DNA of 64,000 nucleotides from Flavobacteriaceae bacterium LSUCC0859 (GCA_022239325.1 JAKOGP010000007.1:17228-81227), one strand, 5' to 3'. Shown: positions 1 to 8,887, counted from the stretch's first letter. Program-made: numbers and translations. The notes: generated by a model from the letters alone, not told the origin.

Positions 1-2
1 AC

Positions 3-743
3 CCACAAGGTCTTCATCAATTACAGGCCGGCTTAGATCCAGACATTAAAGGAGCCATACACTACCTATGTGACTCCCATACCACCCCAACACAAATTAT
101 GCCGGCCCTGAGAAACTATCTTGAAAAAGCGGGGGTTCTTTTTATAAAAGAGGCGGTCACAGGCTTTTCCACCTCCCCCAACTCCAAAATAGACTTTGTA
201 GAAACTACTAGCAAGAAACTTCAGTCAGACTATACCGTCTTGGCAGCAGGAGCTTGGAGTCAGGAATTGGCAAAAAAACTCCGTATAGACTTGCCTGTCC
301 AAGCTGGAAAAGGCTATAAAATAGATGTACACAGACCCACTGGAATAGAATACCCGGCCATTCTCATGGAAGCCAAGGTAGCGGTAACCCCCATGAAAGG
401 ATTTACGAGATTTGCAGGTACAATGGAACTCTCTGGGGTGAATACCACCATTAGAAAAGAGAGGGTTCAGGCTATTGCAAGTGCTGCTGAGTCGTATTAC
501 CCTGGTCTTAAAATTACGGAAGAAGAAAAAAAGGCGGCCACCTCTGGTCTTAGGCCTGTTTCTCCGGATGGACTGCCTTATATTGGATGGCATACTAGCT
601 ACAACAACCTGCTGGTGGCTAGTGGTCACGCTATGATGGGTTGGAGTTTGGGACCTGGGACGGGAAAAATCATCGGCCAGCTAATAGCTGGCCAAAAACC
701 AGATATGGACATAGGGCCCTTTAACCCCAATCGAAAATTTTAA
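3..743 (+). CDS. FAD-dependent D-amino-acid dehydrogenase (DadA-like), 5-prime truncated by window
   Basis: The reading frame is open from the first bases of the window, so the Met at 99 is internal and the N-terminal FAD-binding Rossmann part (the G-x-G-x-x-G) lies outside. The visible 246 residues match the C-terminal half of the DAO/DadA family: the second dinucleotide-binding strand (TVLAAGAWSQ), the substrate-domain strands around FAGTMELSG, and the FAD-closing end with GLRPVSPDGLPYIG followed by GHAMMGWSLGPGTGK. Family members oxidise D-amino acids or D-hydroxyproline to imino acids and pass electrons to the respiratory chain. In Bacteroidota such genes often sit in hydroxyproline-degradation clusters, but the upstream neighbours are not visible, so the substrate is inference. 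It converges on the DUF1080 gene with a 9-base gap and no obvious terminator. Confidence 0.85.
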   Translation, partial: PQGLHQLQAGLDPDIKGAIHYLCDSHTTPTQIMPALRNYLEKAGVLFIKEAVTGFSTSPNSKIDFVETTSKKLQSDYTVLAAGAWSQELAKKLRIDLPVQAGKGYKIDVHRPTGIEYPAILMEAKVAVTPMKGFTRFAGTMELSGVNTTIRKERVQAIASAAESYYPGLKITEEEKKAATSGLRPVSPDGLPYIGWHTSYNNLLVASGHAMMGWSLGPGTGKIIGQLIAGQKPDMDIGPFNPNRKF

Positions 744-752
744 TATCCGACG

Positions 753-1484
753 TTAGTCTCCTAAGTCTTTAACTTTAACCTCCCTAAACCAGACCCCAGA
801 TCCATGATCTTGAAGGGCCAGATGGCCCTTGTTTGCTTTGCCGTAGTCTGGATAGTCTGACCATTTACCACTGTTTCTAAGCGCCTCCCACTGGGGCGTA
901 AATTTGTCAAATGAAACAATTAATGCGCCGTTTAAATAGTGAGATACCTTTCCTTTGTTAAAAACAATGCGACTAGAATTCCACTCCCCAACGGCCTTTA
1001 GTTTTTTTTGATCGTTAGCTATATGCATGGCGTAATTGGCTCCTGTTTTTTGCCAATCTTCTATGGGGCTTGGAAAGCCAACGTCATCTAATAACTGATA
1101 TTCTGGGGCTGTCTGGTATGGAGAATGATATATGGTGTCCTCAACCACATGATAAAAGGCACCACTATTTCCCTCTGGGCTAATTTTCCACTCCCATGAA
1201 AATTCAAAATTAGTATACTGGGCCTTGGTTATAATGTCTCCGCCTACATCTCCAGCCATACCGTAACAACTTATTAAGCTATCAGTAATTTGCCAGTTGC
1301 TGGGCAGGTAGTCTTGGTTATACCCTCTCCATTTGTTTGGATCCATTAAGGTCTCCCATGGCGCTTCTGCCTCTTGTGAGGAAATGGATGGCTCTTGAGA
1401 ATTATTTTTTAAAGACTCTTTACAAGCAGAACTCATTATAAGAATAAGGACTAATCCCAAGAGGTAATGTACAGATACTTTCAT
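753..1484 (-). CDS. DUF1080 (3-keto-disaccharide hydrolase-type) lipoprotein
   Basis: A 243-residue lipoprotein: the hydrophobic N-terminus ends in the lipobox-like MSSAC with Cys21, so it should be anchored in a membrane facing the periplasm or the cell surface. The remainder is one DUF1080 concanavalin-like beta-sandwich, recognisable from the EFSWEWKISPEGNSGAFYH block, the PEYQLLDD block and the GHLALQDHGSGVWFREVKV end. Some DUF1080 proteins cleave 3-keto-glycosides. The gene starts 12 bases after the Gfo/Idh/MocA stop on the same strand, so the two are probably one transcript; an oxidoreductase that makes 3-keto sugars and a hydrolase that splits them would be a coherent pair. The substrate cannot be read from sequence. 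Confidence 0.85.
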   Translation of the reverse strand: MKVSVHYLLGLVLILIMSSACKESLKNNSQEPSISSQEAEAPWETLMDPNKWRGYNQDYLPSNWQITDSLISCYGMAGDVGGDIITKAQYTNFEFSWEWKISPEGNSGAFYHVVEDTIYHSPYQTAPEYQLLDDVGFPSPIEDWQKTGANYAMHIANDQKKLKAVGEWNSSRIVFNKGKVSHYLNGALIVSFDKFTPQWEALRNSGKWSDYPDYGKANKGHLALQDHGSGVWFREVKVKDLGD

Positions 1485-1496
1485 AAATTTTTGTTT

Positions 1497-2897
1497 TTAT
1501 CGGATGAGTTTCATGGCTTTAGGATCCCAAAAAATTGGTTTGTTTTTGTAATAACTATCATTACAAGCCAATGCGGGTGCTGCTGCTCTGTAACCAAAAA
1601 TTGCGTCTTCCACTACTGCCTTTCCGCCCCGAATAGCAGCAAACCAGTTGCCAAAATGGTCGTAATGAGCCCCTAAATATCCCTTTTCTGCACTGTAAAC
1701 AGTTTCTTGCTGTGGCATGATTTTTTTTCTAGAAACTTCTTTCTTTGGGGGTTGCCCACTGGATTGTGCTGCAAGGTAGGGGTCCGTTTCAAAGGTTTCT
1801 CCGTTTCTTCTCACAATCACTTTTTCCCATTGCACATCCATAGCGCCTTCACTTCCAACAATTCTGAGATAAGTTGTCCCAGAGGTTCCGTCTACAAAAT
1901 TACAGCGTAGAGACAAATTAAAGGCAGGATGTTGTGGCGTTTCAGGATAATCAAAAACACCAAGCATTACATCTGGCACCTCACGACCATCCTTCCAATA
2001 TCTGAGCCCACCAGAAGCATAGATCTGATTAGGACCATATGAATTTGTAATAAAATGAAGGCTTGAAAATAGATGAACAAAAAGATCTCCAGACATCCCA
2101 GTTCCATAATCCCTATAATTTCGCCACCTAAAGAAGCGCATGGGATCAAAATCTCTTTTTTTGGTGTTGCTTAAAAAAGTATCCCAATCTACCGTTTGTG
2201 TGCTGGCGTCTGAGGGTATGTTGTATTGCCAGGCCCCTGTTGGGCTTCTTCTGGCCCAAAAGCCCTCAGCGTAATTAATGTCACCTATAGCTCCTGCTGC
2301 CAACAGCTCCCTAGCTTTTTCGTTCCCCAATGAGGAGAGCCCTTGACTACCCACCACAAAGACCATACCAGTCTTGCGCTGTGCTTCTATAACTGCATGT
2401 CCTTCCTCTATACTATGCACCATGGGCTTTTCACAATAAACATGTTTGCCAGCATACATAGCGTCTATAGAAATCTGTTTATGCCAATGGTCTGGTGTCC
2501 CAATAATTACAGCGTCTACCTCTGGCCTGGATAAGATTTCTTTGTAGTCCCTACTTGTAAATATATCAGGGCCCCACTTCTCTTTGGCACGATCTAAGTG
2601 GCCTTGATACAAATCACAAACAGCAACCAGCTTAATACCGGGGTGGCTCAAGGCCGTCATAGTGTCTTGACTCCCCATTCCTCCTGCTCCAATGAGTGCA
2701 ATCTGTAAGTTGTTATTCACAAGGGGCGGCGTTCGCTTTAGTATGTTTTCGGGTGCTTTTGTAAATAGACTAGGGGAAGCAGATAAGGCTAAACCTCCAA
2801 AGCTGAGTTTTTGAACAAATTCTTTTCTGTTTAGCTGGTAGGCATTGGCCTTCTGATCTGCAGCTGGTAGATCTGCCAGATTTAATTTGGTTTTCAT
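1497..2897 (-). CDS. Exported Gfo/Idh/MocA family oxidoreductase
   Basis: A 466-residue NAD(P)-dependent sugar-type oxidoreductase. The Rossmann motif GAGGMG is at residues 70-75, and the family signature with the catalytic Lys (CEKP, residues 155-158) follows. The C-terminal alpha/beta domain contains the RFFRWRNYRDYGTGMSGDLFVHLF region typical of the large Bacteroidota subgroup. Before the Rossmann fold are about 60 residues with NRKEFVQK and then a hydrophobic stretch (LSFGGLALSASPSLF), resembling a Tat signal with Arg-Lys in place of twin Arg. Export with bound cofactor is therefore likely but not proven. It is the first gene of the pair with the DUF1080 lipoprotein, and is divergent from the carotenoid regulator. 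Confidence 0.88.
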   Translation of the reverse strand: MKTKLNLADLPAADQKANAYQLNRKEFVQKLSFGGLALSASPSLFTKAPENILKRTPPLVNNNLQIALIGAGGMGSQDTMTALSHPGIKLVAVCDLYQGHLDRAKEKWGPDIFTSRDYKEILSRPEVDAVIIGTPDHWHKQISIDAMYAGKHVYCEKPMVHSIEEGHAVIEAQRKTGMVFVVGSQGLSSLGNEKARELLAAGAIGDINYAEGFWARRSPTGAWQYNIPSDASTQTVDWDTFLSNTKKRDFDPMRFFRWRNYRDYGTGMSGDLFVHLFSSLHFITNSYGPNQIYASGGLRYWKDGREVPDVMLGVFDYPETPQHPAFNLSLRCNFVDGTSGTTYLRIVGSEGAMDVQWEKVIVRRNGETFETDPYLAAQSSGQPPKKEVSRKKIMPQQETVYSAEKGYLGAHYDHFGNWFAAIRGGKAVVEDAIFGYRAAAPALACNDSYYKNKPIFWDPKAMKLIR

Positions 2898-3054
2898 ATG
2901 GGCATGGTTTGGTTGTAAAAAAGCTTGGTTTTAAGGCGGTTATTTGGTTATCCTAAAAATAAGTAAATAAAATTTAAACCCCAACAGACATAAAATTATT
3001 CCATAAATGTTTAATTATTTATATTAAAAACATAAACAAAATGAATAAAAAAAC

Positions 3055-3062
3055 TAACTTTG
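3055..3062 (+). promoter_or_regulatory. Promoter -7 box of the carotenoid operon
   Basis: TAACTTTG fits the Bacteroidota -7 consensus TAnnTTTG exactly and lies 21 bases before the regulator start codon. No clear TTTG is seen about 20 bases further up. Its position just upstream of the regulator suggests a short leader and makes this the likely site of regulation by the CarH-like protein. Confidence 0.55.
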
Positions 3063-3083
3063 TTTAAGATCAATAATATATAG

Positions 3084-3989
3084 ATGAGTTTAGTAAAGAA
3101 AACATTCAGTATACGAGATTTAGAGAATTTGTCGGGTATTAAAGCCCACACCATAAGGATTTGGGAAAAGAGATATAATTTACTCCGCCCAGAGAGAACC
3201 CAAACAAACATTCGTTTTTACAGTCTATTGAGTTTGCAAAAACTCTTAAACATAACCTTACTGTATGAAAATGGACTTAAAATTTCAAAAATAGCAAAGC
3301 TTAGTGAGTCTGAAATCCCACTAAAGGTTAGAGAGATCATTGACGACAAAACAGTCAAAAACAACATGATGAACGCCTTTAAATTGGCTATGATTAATTT
3401 TGATCAATCGCTTTTTTACACCACCTACAACACCTTAGTGGCAGAAAAATCATTTAGAGATATATTTAAGGATTACTTTGTGCCACTCTTACAAGAACTT
3501 GGATATTTATGGCAAACCAATACGATTGGGACCACGCATGAGCATTTTATCACCAACCTCATCAAGCAAAAAGTATACACCCATACGGAAAAGGTAAACG
3601 GTGCACAGCAAACTGATCCCAACAGAATTTTTGTGCTATTTTTACCTGAAAACGAGATCCACGAATTAGGAATTCTTTATCTTAATTACGAACTTAGCTT
3701 GAGAGGTTATCAGAGTATTTATTTAGGCCAAAGTGTTCCCATTGAAAACTTAAGCCCACTTGTTGGAGTGAGAGAACGTGTAGATTTTGTAGCCTACACC
3801 ACCATTGAACCTGCAAAAGAAAAAATAGATAGGTACCTAAAAACTTTTAGTAAAAAAATAATAACCAATCAAACAACTCAATTTTCTCTTCTTGGATTTC
3901 AAACGCAGTTTATTGACGAAAAAAATATGCCAGATAATATATATAAATACAGAGGGTTTGAAGAATTTATTAAAACTTTAGAGTCCTAA
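3084..3989 (+). CDS. CarH/LitR-like MerR-family regulator with B12-binding light-sensor domain
   Basis: A 301-residue regulator. Residues about 7-75 are a MerR winged helix-turn-helix (FSIRDLENLSGIKAHTIRIWEKRY); residues about 95-165 form the helical bundle, and about 180-295 the cobalamin-binding Rossmann domain. The residues that mark adenosylcobalamin photoreceptors are present: Trp143, then Glu153-His154 with the W-(9)-EH spacing, and E-x-H-x-x-G at 191-196, whose His193 would be the lower cobalt ligand. Characterised CarH proteins repress carotenoid genes in the dark as B12-bound tetramers and release DNA on illumination. The stop codon is one base before crtI, so it heads the operon and probably regulates it. 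Light sensing here is inferred from motifs. Confidence 0.85.
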   Translation: MSLVKKTFSIRDLENLSGIKAHTIRIWEKRYNLLRPERTQTNIRFYSLLSLQKLLNITLLYENGLKISKIAKLSESEIPLKVREIIDDKTVKNNMMNAFKLAMINFDQSLFYTTYNTLVAEKSFRDIFKDYFVPLLQELGYLWQTNTIGTTHEHFITNLIKQKVYTHTEKVNGAQQTDPNRIFVLFLPENEIHELGILYLNYELSLRGYQSIYLGQSVPIENLSPLVGVRERVDFVAYTTIEPAKEKIDRYLKTFSKKIITNQTTQFSLLGFQTQFIDEKNMPDNIYKYRGFEEFIKTLES

Positions 3990-3990
3990 T

Positions 3991-5442
3991 ATGAAACATA
4001 TTGCTATTATTGGTTCTGGATTTTCTTCCCTTTCTGCAGCTTGTTATTTAGCCCAAGCAGGACATGGAGTATCGGTTTTCGAAAAAAACAACCGCCTAGG
4101 TGGCCGCGCTGCACAATTTAAAAAAGAAGGCTTTACTTTTGACATGGGTCCCTCTTGGTATTGGATGCCTGATATTTTTGAAAAATTCTTTGCAGACTTT
4201 AACAAAAAACCATCTGATTACTACCAATTAGACAAACTAAGCCCTGCCTATAAGATATTTTTTAAAGAAGGGGAACTCACCATCGGAGACCGGCTTGAAA
4301 AAATAATTGGCGCCTTTGAAGAGATAGAGGAAGGAAGTGGGGTAAAGCTTAAAAAATTCATTGAAGAAGCTCAAGATCACTACAAAATTGCGATTGATAA
4401 AATTGTCTTGAGGCCAGGTTTATCACCTTTAGAATTAGTAACACCGGAGACGGTTACTCGGGTAGATCGCTTTTTTAAAACCATTAGTAAAAGAGTAAGG
4501 AGAGATTTTAAAAATCCAAAATTAGTGTCAACTCTAGAGTTCCCAGTATTATTTCTAGGAGCTAAACCAAGCCAAACCCCATCTTTCTATAGCTTTATGA
4601 ATTTTGCAGATTTTGGTTTAGGCACCTGGCACCCTAAAGGAGGTATGCATGAAATCGTAAAGGCCATGATTTCTTTAGCCAAGGAATTGGGTGTAGTATT
4701 TCATACAGACGCTGCTGTAGAAAAAATAACAACATCTGGAAAAATAGCTACAGGGGTTATGGTTAACGGTAAAGCACACAAAGCAGACATAGTTCTCAGT
4801 GGTGCGGACTACCATCACTCTGAAACTCTTTTGGAGGCACCGAATAGGCAATACAGCGAACGCTATTGGGACAAAAAAACCTTTGCTCCCTCCTCCCTTC
4901 TTTTTTATGTAGGCTTTAAGAATAAAATTAAAGGCGTAGAACACCACAATTTGTTTTTTGACTCCGACTTTGAAACTCATGCAGAGGAAATTTACGACCA
5001 GCCTGTCTGGCCATCAGACCCTCTCTTTTATGCTAATTTTCCGTCTAAGACAGATCATAGCATGGCACCTGAGGGTTCAGAAACCGGATTTTTTCTCATC
5101 CCCTTGGCACCAGACTTAGAGGACACGGAAACCTTGAGAGAGACCTATTTTAAAAAAATAATTACCCGCTTAGAAGCCAAAATTGGACAATCGATCTCCC
5201 AGGACATTATATTTAAGGAATCTTTTTGCGTCAATGATTTTAAATCTGTTTATAACTCCTACAAGGGAAATGCATACGGAATGGCTAATACCCTTTTACA
5301 AACTGCTTTCCTCAGACCCAAACTCAAAAGCAGTAAACTCTCCAATTTGTATTTTACAGGACAACTTACTGTTCCAGGACCAGGGGTGCCACCGGCCTTA
5401 ATTTCTGGAAAATTAGTAGCTACCCTAATTAACAAAAAATAG
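3991..5442 (+). CDS. crtI: Phytoene desaturase (lycopene-forming)
   Basis: A 483-residue CrtI-family FAD enzyme that converts phytoene to lycopene by successive desaturation at the membrane. The N-terminal FAD motif (IIGSGFSSLSAACYLAQAG, then EKNNRLGGR) and the FDMGPSWYWMPDIFE block are diagnostic, as is the C-terminal FTGQLTVPGPGVPPALISG, which closes the FAD site. Length is normal for the family. It starts one base after the regulator stop and ends six bases before crtB. A second CrtI paralogue at 6755 is more diverged and is assigned to the later desaturation step; this assignment rests on similarity patterns and gene order. Confidence 0.92.
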   Translation: MKHIAIIGSGFSSLSAACYLAQAGHGVSVFEKNNRLGGRAAQFKKEGFTFDMGPSWYWMPDIFEKFFADFNKKPSDYYQLDKLSPAYKIFFKEGELTIGDRLEKIIGAFEEIEEGSGVKLKKFIEEAQDHYKIAIDKIVLRPGLSPLELVTPETVTRVDRFFKTISKRVRRDFKNPKLVSTLEFPVLFLGAKPSQTPSFYSFMNFADFGLGTWHPKGGMHEIVKAMISLAKELGVVFHTDAAVEKITTSGKIATGVMVNGKAHKADIVLSGADYHHSETLLEAPNRQYSERYWDKKTFAPSSLLFYVGFKNKIKGVEHHNLFFDSDFETHAEEIYDQPVWPSDPLFYANFPSKTDHSMAPEGSETGFFLIPLAPDLEDTETLRETYFKKIITRLEAKIGQSISQDIIFKESFCVNDFKSVYNSYKGNAYGMANTLLQTAFLRPKLKSSKLSNLYFTGQLTVPGPGVPPALISGKLVATLINKK

Positions 5443-5447
5443 CCCTC

Positions 5448-6293
5448 ATGAAAGCTCTATTTGATCAAGTTTCACAGTTGTGTAGTAAGCAGGTTACCGA
5501 GTCTTACAGCACTTCTTTTTCACTGGCCACTAAAATGCTAGATTCCTCTGTAAGGCAAGACATATACAATATTTATGGATTTGTAAGATTTGCAGACGAG
5601 ATTGTAGACAGTTTTCATGACTACGACAAACCCACCTTATTTAGCAGGTTTGAAACAGACTTAAAAAACGCACTCCGTGACAAAATTAGTCTCAACCCCA
5701 TATTGAATTCATTCCAGCATAGTTTCCATAAATATCAAATAGATATGGCTTTGGTAGAGGCTTTTATGAAAAGTATGAAGATGGACCTCACCAAAGAAGA
5801 ATACAAGACCCAGGAAGAGTATAAGGAATATATATATGGCTCTGCAGACGTGGTAGGGCTCATGTGTTTGAAAGTTTTTGTTAAGGGAAATCAAGAGGCC
5901 TATACTGCCCTAAAAGACGCGGCTATGTCTTTGGGATCTGCCTTTCAAAAAGTCAATTTCCTAAGAGATCTCAAGGCAGATTTTGAGGGTTTAAATAGAA
6001 GCTATTTCCCAGACACCAATTTGGAAGAGTTAGATGAAGACGCTAAGCTCAAAATTATTGATGAAATTAAATTTGACTTTGCTCAAGGATTAGCAGGAAT
6101 TTCCAGACTTCCAAGGGAAGTTAGATTTGGCGTATACACGGCTTACATATACTATTACAAACTACTCGAAAAATTGCAAAACACGCCCCCCTTGGAGATT
6201 AAAAATGCGAGAATTAGTGTTCCTAACTATCAAAAATTAGGTCTTCTTGCTAAATCATATCTCAGCTGTAAATTAAATCTGGTTCAATCTTAA
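5448..6293 (+). CDS. crtB: Phytoene synthase
   Basis: A 281-residue squalene/phytoene synthase-family protein that condenses two geranylgeranyl diphosphates to phytoene, the first committed carotenoid step. The two Mg-diphosphate Asp motifs are visible: DEIVD at residues 50-54 and the NFLRDLKADF segment at about 170-179. The Y-S-T-S-F-S start of the catalytic fold is at about 20-25. It lies between crtI and crtZ with 5- and 11-base gaps, typical of a single transcript. No GGPP synthase gene is found in the window, so the substrate must come from elsewhere in the genome. Confidence 0.93.
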   Translation: MKALFDQVSQLCSKQVTESYSTSFSLATKMLDSSVRQDIYNIYGFVRFADEIVDSFHDYDKPTLFSRFETDLKNALRDKISLNPILNSFQHSFHKYQIDMALVEAFMKSMKMDLTKEEYKTQEEYKEYIYGSADVVGLMCLKVFVKGNQEAYTALKDAAMSLGSAFQKVNFLRDLKADFEGLNRSYFPDTNLEELDEDAKLKIIDEIKFDFAQGLAGISRLPREVRFGVYTAYIYYYKLLEKLQNTPPLEIKNARISVPNYQKLGLLAKSYLSCKLNLVQS

Positions 6294-6304
6294 CACCCTT
6301 AACT

Positions 6305-6751
6305 ATGCAAATACTCTATTGGTTTTTATGTTTTATTGGCACCTTTTGTATCATGGAATTTATGGCCTGGTTTTCGCACAAATACATCATGCACGGTTTC
6401 CTTTGGAGCCTTCACAAAGACCACCACAAGAAAGACCATAACAGCTGGTTTGAGAGAAATGATGCTTTTTTTATTTTCTATGCAGTGGTGAGTATGAGTT
6501 TCATTATGACCGCTGTAAACACAAGCTTTTGGCAGGGATGGCCCATAGGACTGGGGATTATGGCCTATGGAGGCACCTATTTTTTGGTGCACGACATTTT
6601 TATACATCAGAGATTCAAGCTATTTAGAAACGCCAATAATAAATACGCCAGAGGGATTAGAAGGGCACATAAAATGCACCATAAACATCTGGGAAAAGAA
6701 GATGGAGAGTGCTTTGGTATGCTTTTTGTTCCATTTAAATATTTCAAATAA
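6305..6751 (+). CDS. crtZ: Beta-carotene 3-hydroxylase
   Basis: A 148-residue membrane di-iron hydroxylase of the fatty-acid-hydroxylase type that adds 3-hydroxyl groups to beta-ionone rings. The conserved histidines are all present: H25-x4-H30, H37-x2-HH (40-41), H96-x4-H101 and H122-x2-HH (125-126). Hydrophobic segments at about 1-20 and 55-100 fit the membrane topology. Three bases separate it from the next gene. Because the operon also encodes CruF and CrtD, the natural substrate may be a ring at only one end of the molecule. Confidence 0.92.
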   Translation: MQILYWFLCFIGTFCIMEFMAWFSHKYIMHGFLWSLHKDHHKKDHNSWFERNDAFFIFYAVVSMSFIMTAVNTSFWQGWPIGLGIMAYGGTYFLVHDIFIHQRFKLFRNANNKYARGIRRAHKMHHKHLGKEDGECFGMLFVPFKYFK

Positions 6752-6754
6752 GCC

Positions 6755-8242
6755 ATGAAAAAGGCGATTGTGATTGGTTCTGGGATCGCTGGGTTGGCTT
6801 GCTCTTTAAGACTTCAAAAACAAGGCTATTTGGTGACTGTTATAGAAAAAAACAGCTACCCAGGTGGTAAGCTTCACAGCATAAATAAAAAGGGATATAG
6901 ATTTGACATGGGCCCTTCCTTATTTACCATGCCTAAATTAGTTACAGAGCTCTTTGAACTCTTTGATGAAAATCCAGACACCTATTTCAAATACAAAAAG
7001 AAAGAGGTGGTTTGCCATTATTTTTGGCCAGACGGCTCTCGCTTTACATCCGTAGCAAATCCAAAACAATGGGTCTCAGACGCCTCTATTTTTTTTAATG
7101 AAAAGGCTTCTAAATTAGAGCGGTATTTAAAAAAGTCTGCTTTAAAATACAAAGTAACTGCCCCTCTTTTTATTGAGAACTCCCTACACGAATTAAAGAC
7201 CTACCTTAGCTGGAAAACGGCCTATGCACTGCTGAAAATTCCAAACCTAGATATTTTTAAAAGTCTAGATCACTATAACAAAAGCCAATTTAAGAGTGTA
7301 AAACTCCAACAATTTTTTAATCGTTTTGCCACTTACAACGGCTCTTCGCCTTACCAAGCCTCTGCGGTATTGAGTATGATCCCATCTCTAGAAATGCTTC
7401 AGGGCACTTACTTTCCCTATGAAGGTATGCAGGCCATTAGCCAATCGCTATACCACTTTGCAGAGGAAAAAGGAGTGCAATTTCTTTTAGAGCATAAGGT
7501 TACAGAAATTATATGTAAAGAAAACAAAGCTACTGGGGTACAGATTCAGGGTTTAAATGGAGTAGAAAGTAGCGTAATACATGCAGACATTGTGGTGAGC
7601 AACGCAGATGTTTACCATACCTACGAGCATTTATTACCCCATTTAAAAACACCAAAAAAAATAAAAACCCAGGAACGATCTAGCTCAGGACTCATCTTTT
7701 ATTGGGGTATTAGAAAAGAATTTTCAGAACTTGACTTGCATAATATTTTCTTTAGCGAGAATTATCAAAAAGAATTTGAAGATATTTTTGAACATCAAAG
7801 AGCCCCAGAAGATCCTACTATATACATAAATATTTCTTCTAAAGAAAAGGCAACAGATGCGCCTCAGGGATGTGAAAATTGGTTTGTGATGATAAATGTA
7901 CCTGCCAACTCAGGACAAGATTGGGCCCTCATTAGAGAGAAGGCAAAAGAACAGATCATAAAAAAATTAAACAAGCTGCTGCACATCCAATTAGAAACCC
8001 TTATAGAAACTGAAGAATTCTTAGATCCCATAAAGATTGAAGAGAACACAGCTGCTTTTGGTGGTGCCCTATACGGCACCTCTAGTAACAATACACAAGC
8101 GGCATTTCTCAGACAATCCAATCGTTCTAAACATATTAAAAATTTATTTTTTTGTGGCGGATCTGCCCATCCTGGCGGTGGTATACCCCTTTGTCTTCAC
8201 AGTGCAAAAATAACAGCAAACCTCATTGAGTCTCAGAGTTAA
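6755..8242 (+). CDS. crtD: CrtI-family carotenoid desaturase, probable CrtD (3,4-desaturase)
   Basis: A 495-residue paralogue of CrtI: N-terminal FAD motif (VIGSGIAGLACSLRLQKQG, EKNSYPGGK), the RFDMGPSLFTMP block, and the C-terminal FCGGSAHPGGGIPLCLHSAK closure with a Gly-rich loop that differs from the CrtI loop. In flavobacteria with a CruF gene, the second CrtI homologue usually introduces the 3-prime,4-prime double bond after hydration, giving myxol- or saproxanthin-type pigments. Gene order (directly before cruF) supports CrtD, but a carotenoid isomerase or a second phytoene desaturase cannot be excluded from sequence alone. Confidence 0.78.
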   Translation: MKKAIVIGSGIAGLACSLRLQKQGYLVTVIEKNSYPGGKLHSINKKGYRFDMGPSLFTMPKLVTELFELFDENPDTYFKYKKKEVVCHYFWPDGSRFTSVANPKQWVSDASIFFNEKASKLERYLKKSALKYKVTAPLFIENSLHELKTYLSWKTAYALLKIPNLDIFKSLDHYNKSQFKSVKLQQFFNRFATYNGSSPYQASAVLSMIPSLEMLQGTYFPYEGMQAISQSLYHFAEEKGVQFLLEHKVTEIICKENKATGVQIQGLNGVESSVIHADIVVSNADVYHTYEHLLPHLKTPKKIKTQERSSSGLIFYWGIRKEFSELDLHNIFFSENYQKEFEDIFEHQRAPEDPTIYINISSKEKATDAPQGCENWFVMINVPANSGQDWALIREKAKEQIIKKLNKLLHIQLETLIETEEFLDPIKIEENTAAFGGALYGTSSNNTQAAFLRQSNRSKHIKNLFFCGGSAHPGGGIPLCLHSAKITANLIESQS

Positions 8243-8245
8243 CAT

Positions 8246-8887
8246 ATGAATATCCAAATCTTACAAAAGCACAAAACAAGTATAGGAATTATAAGCATTT
8301 GGCTTTTTAATCTCACTGCACTCATTGGTATTTATGCAGGCTATCAAGAATGGTTTATGAGTAAAACCTTTTTGAATATGCTCGTTTACACCCTCTTTTT
8401 AAGTGTATTGTTCCCCTTGGATACCAAAAAGCAATGGGCGCTTTTTATGGGCTGTTTTTCCATAGGGATGATTAGTGAATGGATTGGCGTGCACACTTCC
8501 ATACTCTTTGGAAACTATGAGTACGGAGACCATCTGGGATTTAAAATTTTTGGAGTCCCTTTTTTTATTGGCATGAATTGGGCGGTGCTCAGTTTAATAA
8601 GTGAAGACATTGCTAAGAGAGTTACAAAAAACCGATACCTAATTGCAGTTTTTGCTAGCTGCCTAATGCTTGGCTTAGATATGATTATGGAAATGGGAGC
8701 CCCTAGTCTAGATTTTTGGGAATTTTCTAATGGCGTGGTGCCCTTGAAAAATTACCTAAGCTGGTTTTTAATAGCCTTGCTCATACAACTTTGGATCACC
8801 CCAAAAATGGCAGGAGGTAATTTTAAATTTTCCCTCCATCTTTTAGGGAGCCAATACGTCTTTTTTGCTGTGTATTTACTCCTTTAA
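8246..8887 (+). CDS. cruF: CruF-type carotenoid 1,2-hydratase, membrane protein
   Basis: A 213-residue polytopic membrane protein of the carotenoid_synth (DUF422) family, with about six or seven hydrophobic segments. Family landmarks visible are the GMISEWIGVHTSILFGNYEYG block and the later LGLDMIMEMGAPSLDFWEF block with conserved acidic residues. CruF adds water across the terminal 1,2 double bond of an acyclic carotenoid end, giving 1-hydroxy end groups. It is the last gene of the operon. Its final 12 bases overlap the convergent thioredoxin-like gene, and no terminator is visible between them, so read-through antisense RNA is possible. Confidence 0.85.
   Translation: MNIQILQKHKTSIGIISIWLFNLTALIGIYAGYQEWFMSKTFLNMLVYTLFLSVLFPLDTKKQWALFMGCFSIGMISEWIGVHTSILFGNYEYGDHLGFKIFGVPFFIGMNWAVLSLISEDIAKRVTKNRYLIAVFASCLMLGLDMIMEMGAPSLDFWEFSNGVVPLKNYLSWFLIALLIQLWITPKMAGGNFKFSLHLLGSQYVFFAVYLLL

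Noticed and set aside
225..629. 134-residue ORF antisense to the DadA-like gene
   Set aside because: The plus frame has full DadA motifs and is open past the window edge; the antisense frame shows nothing.
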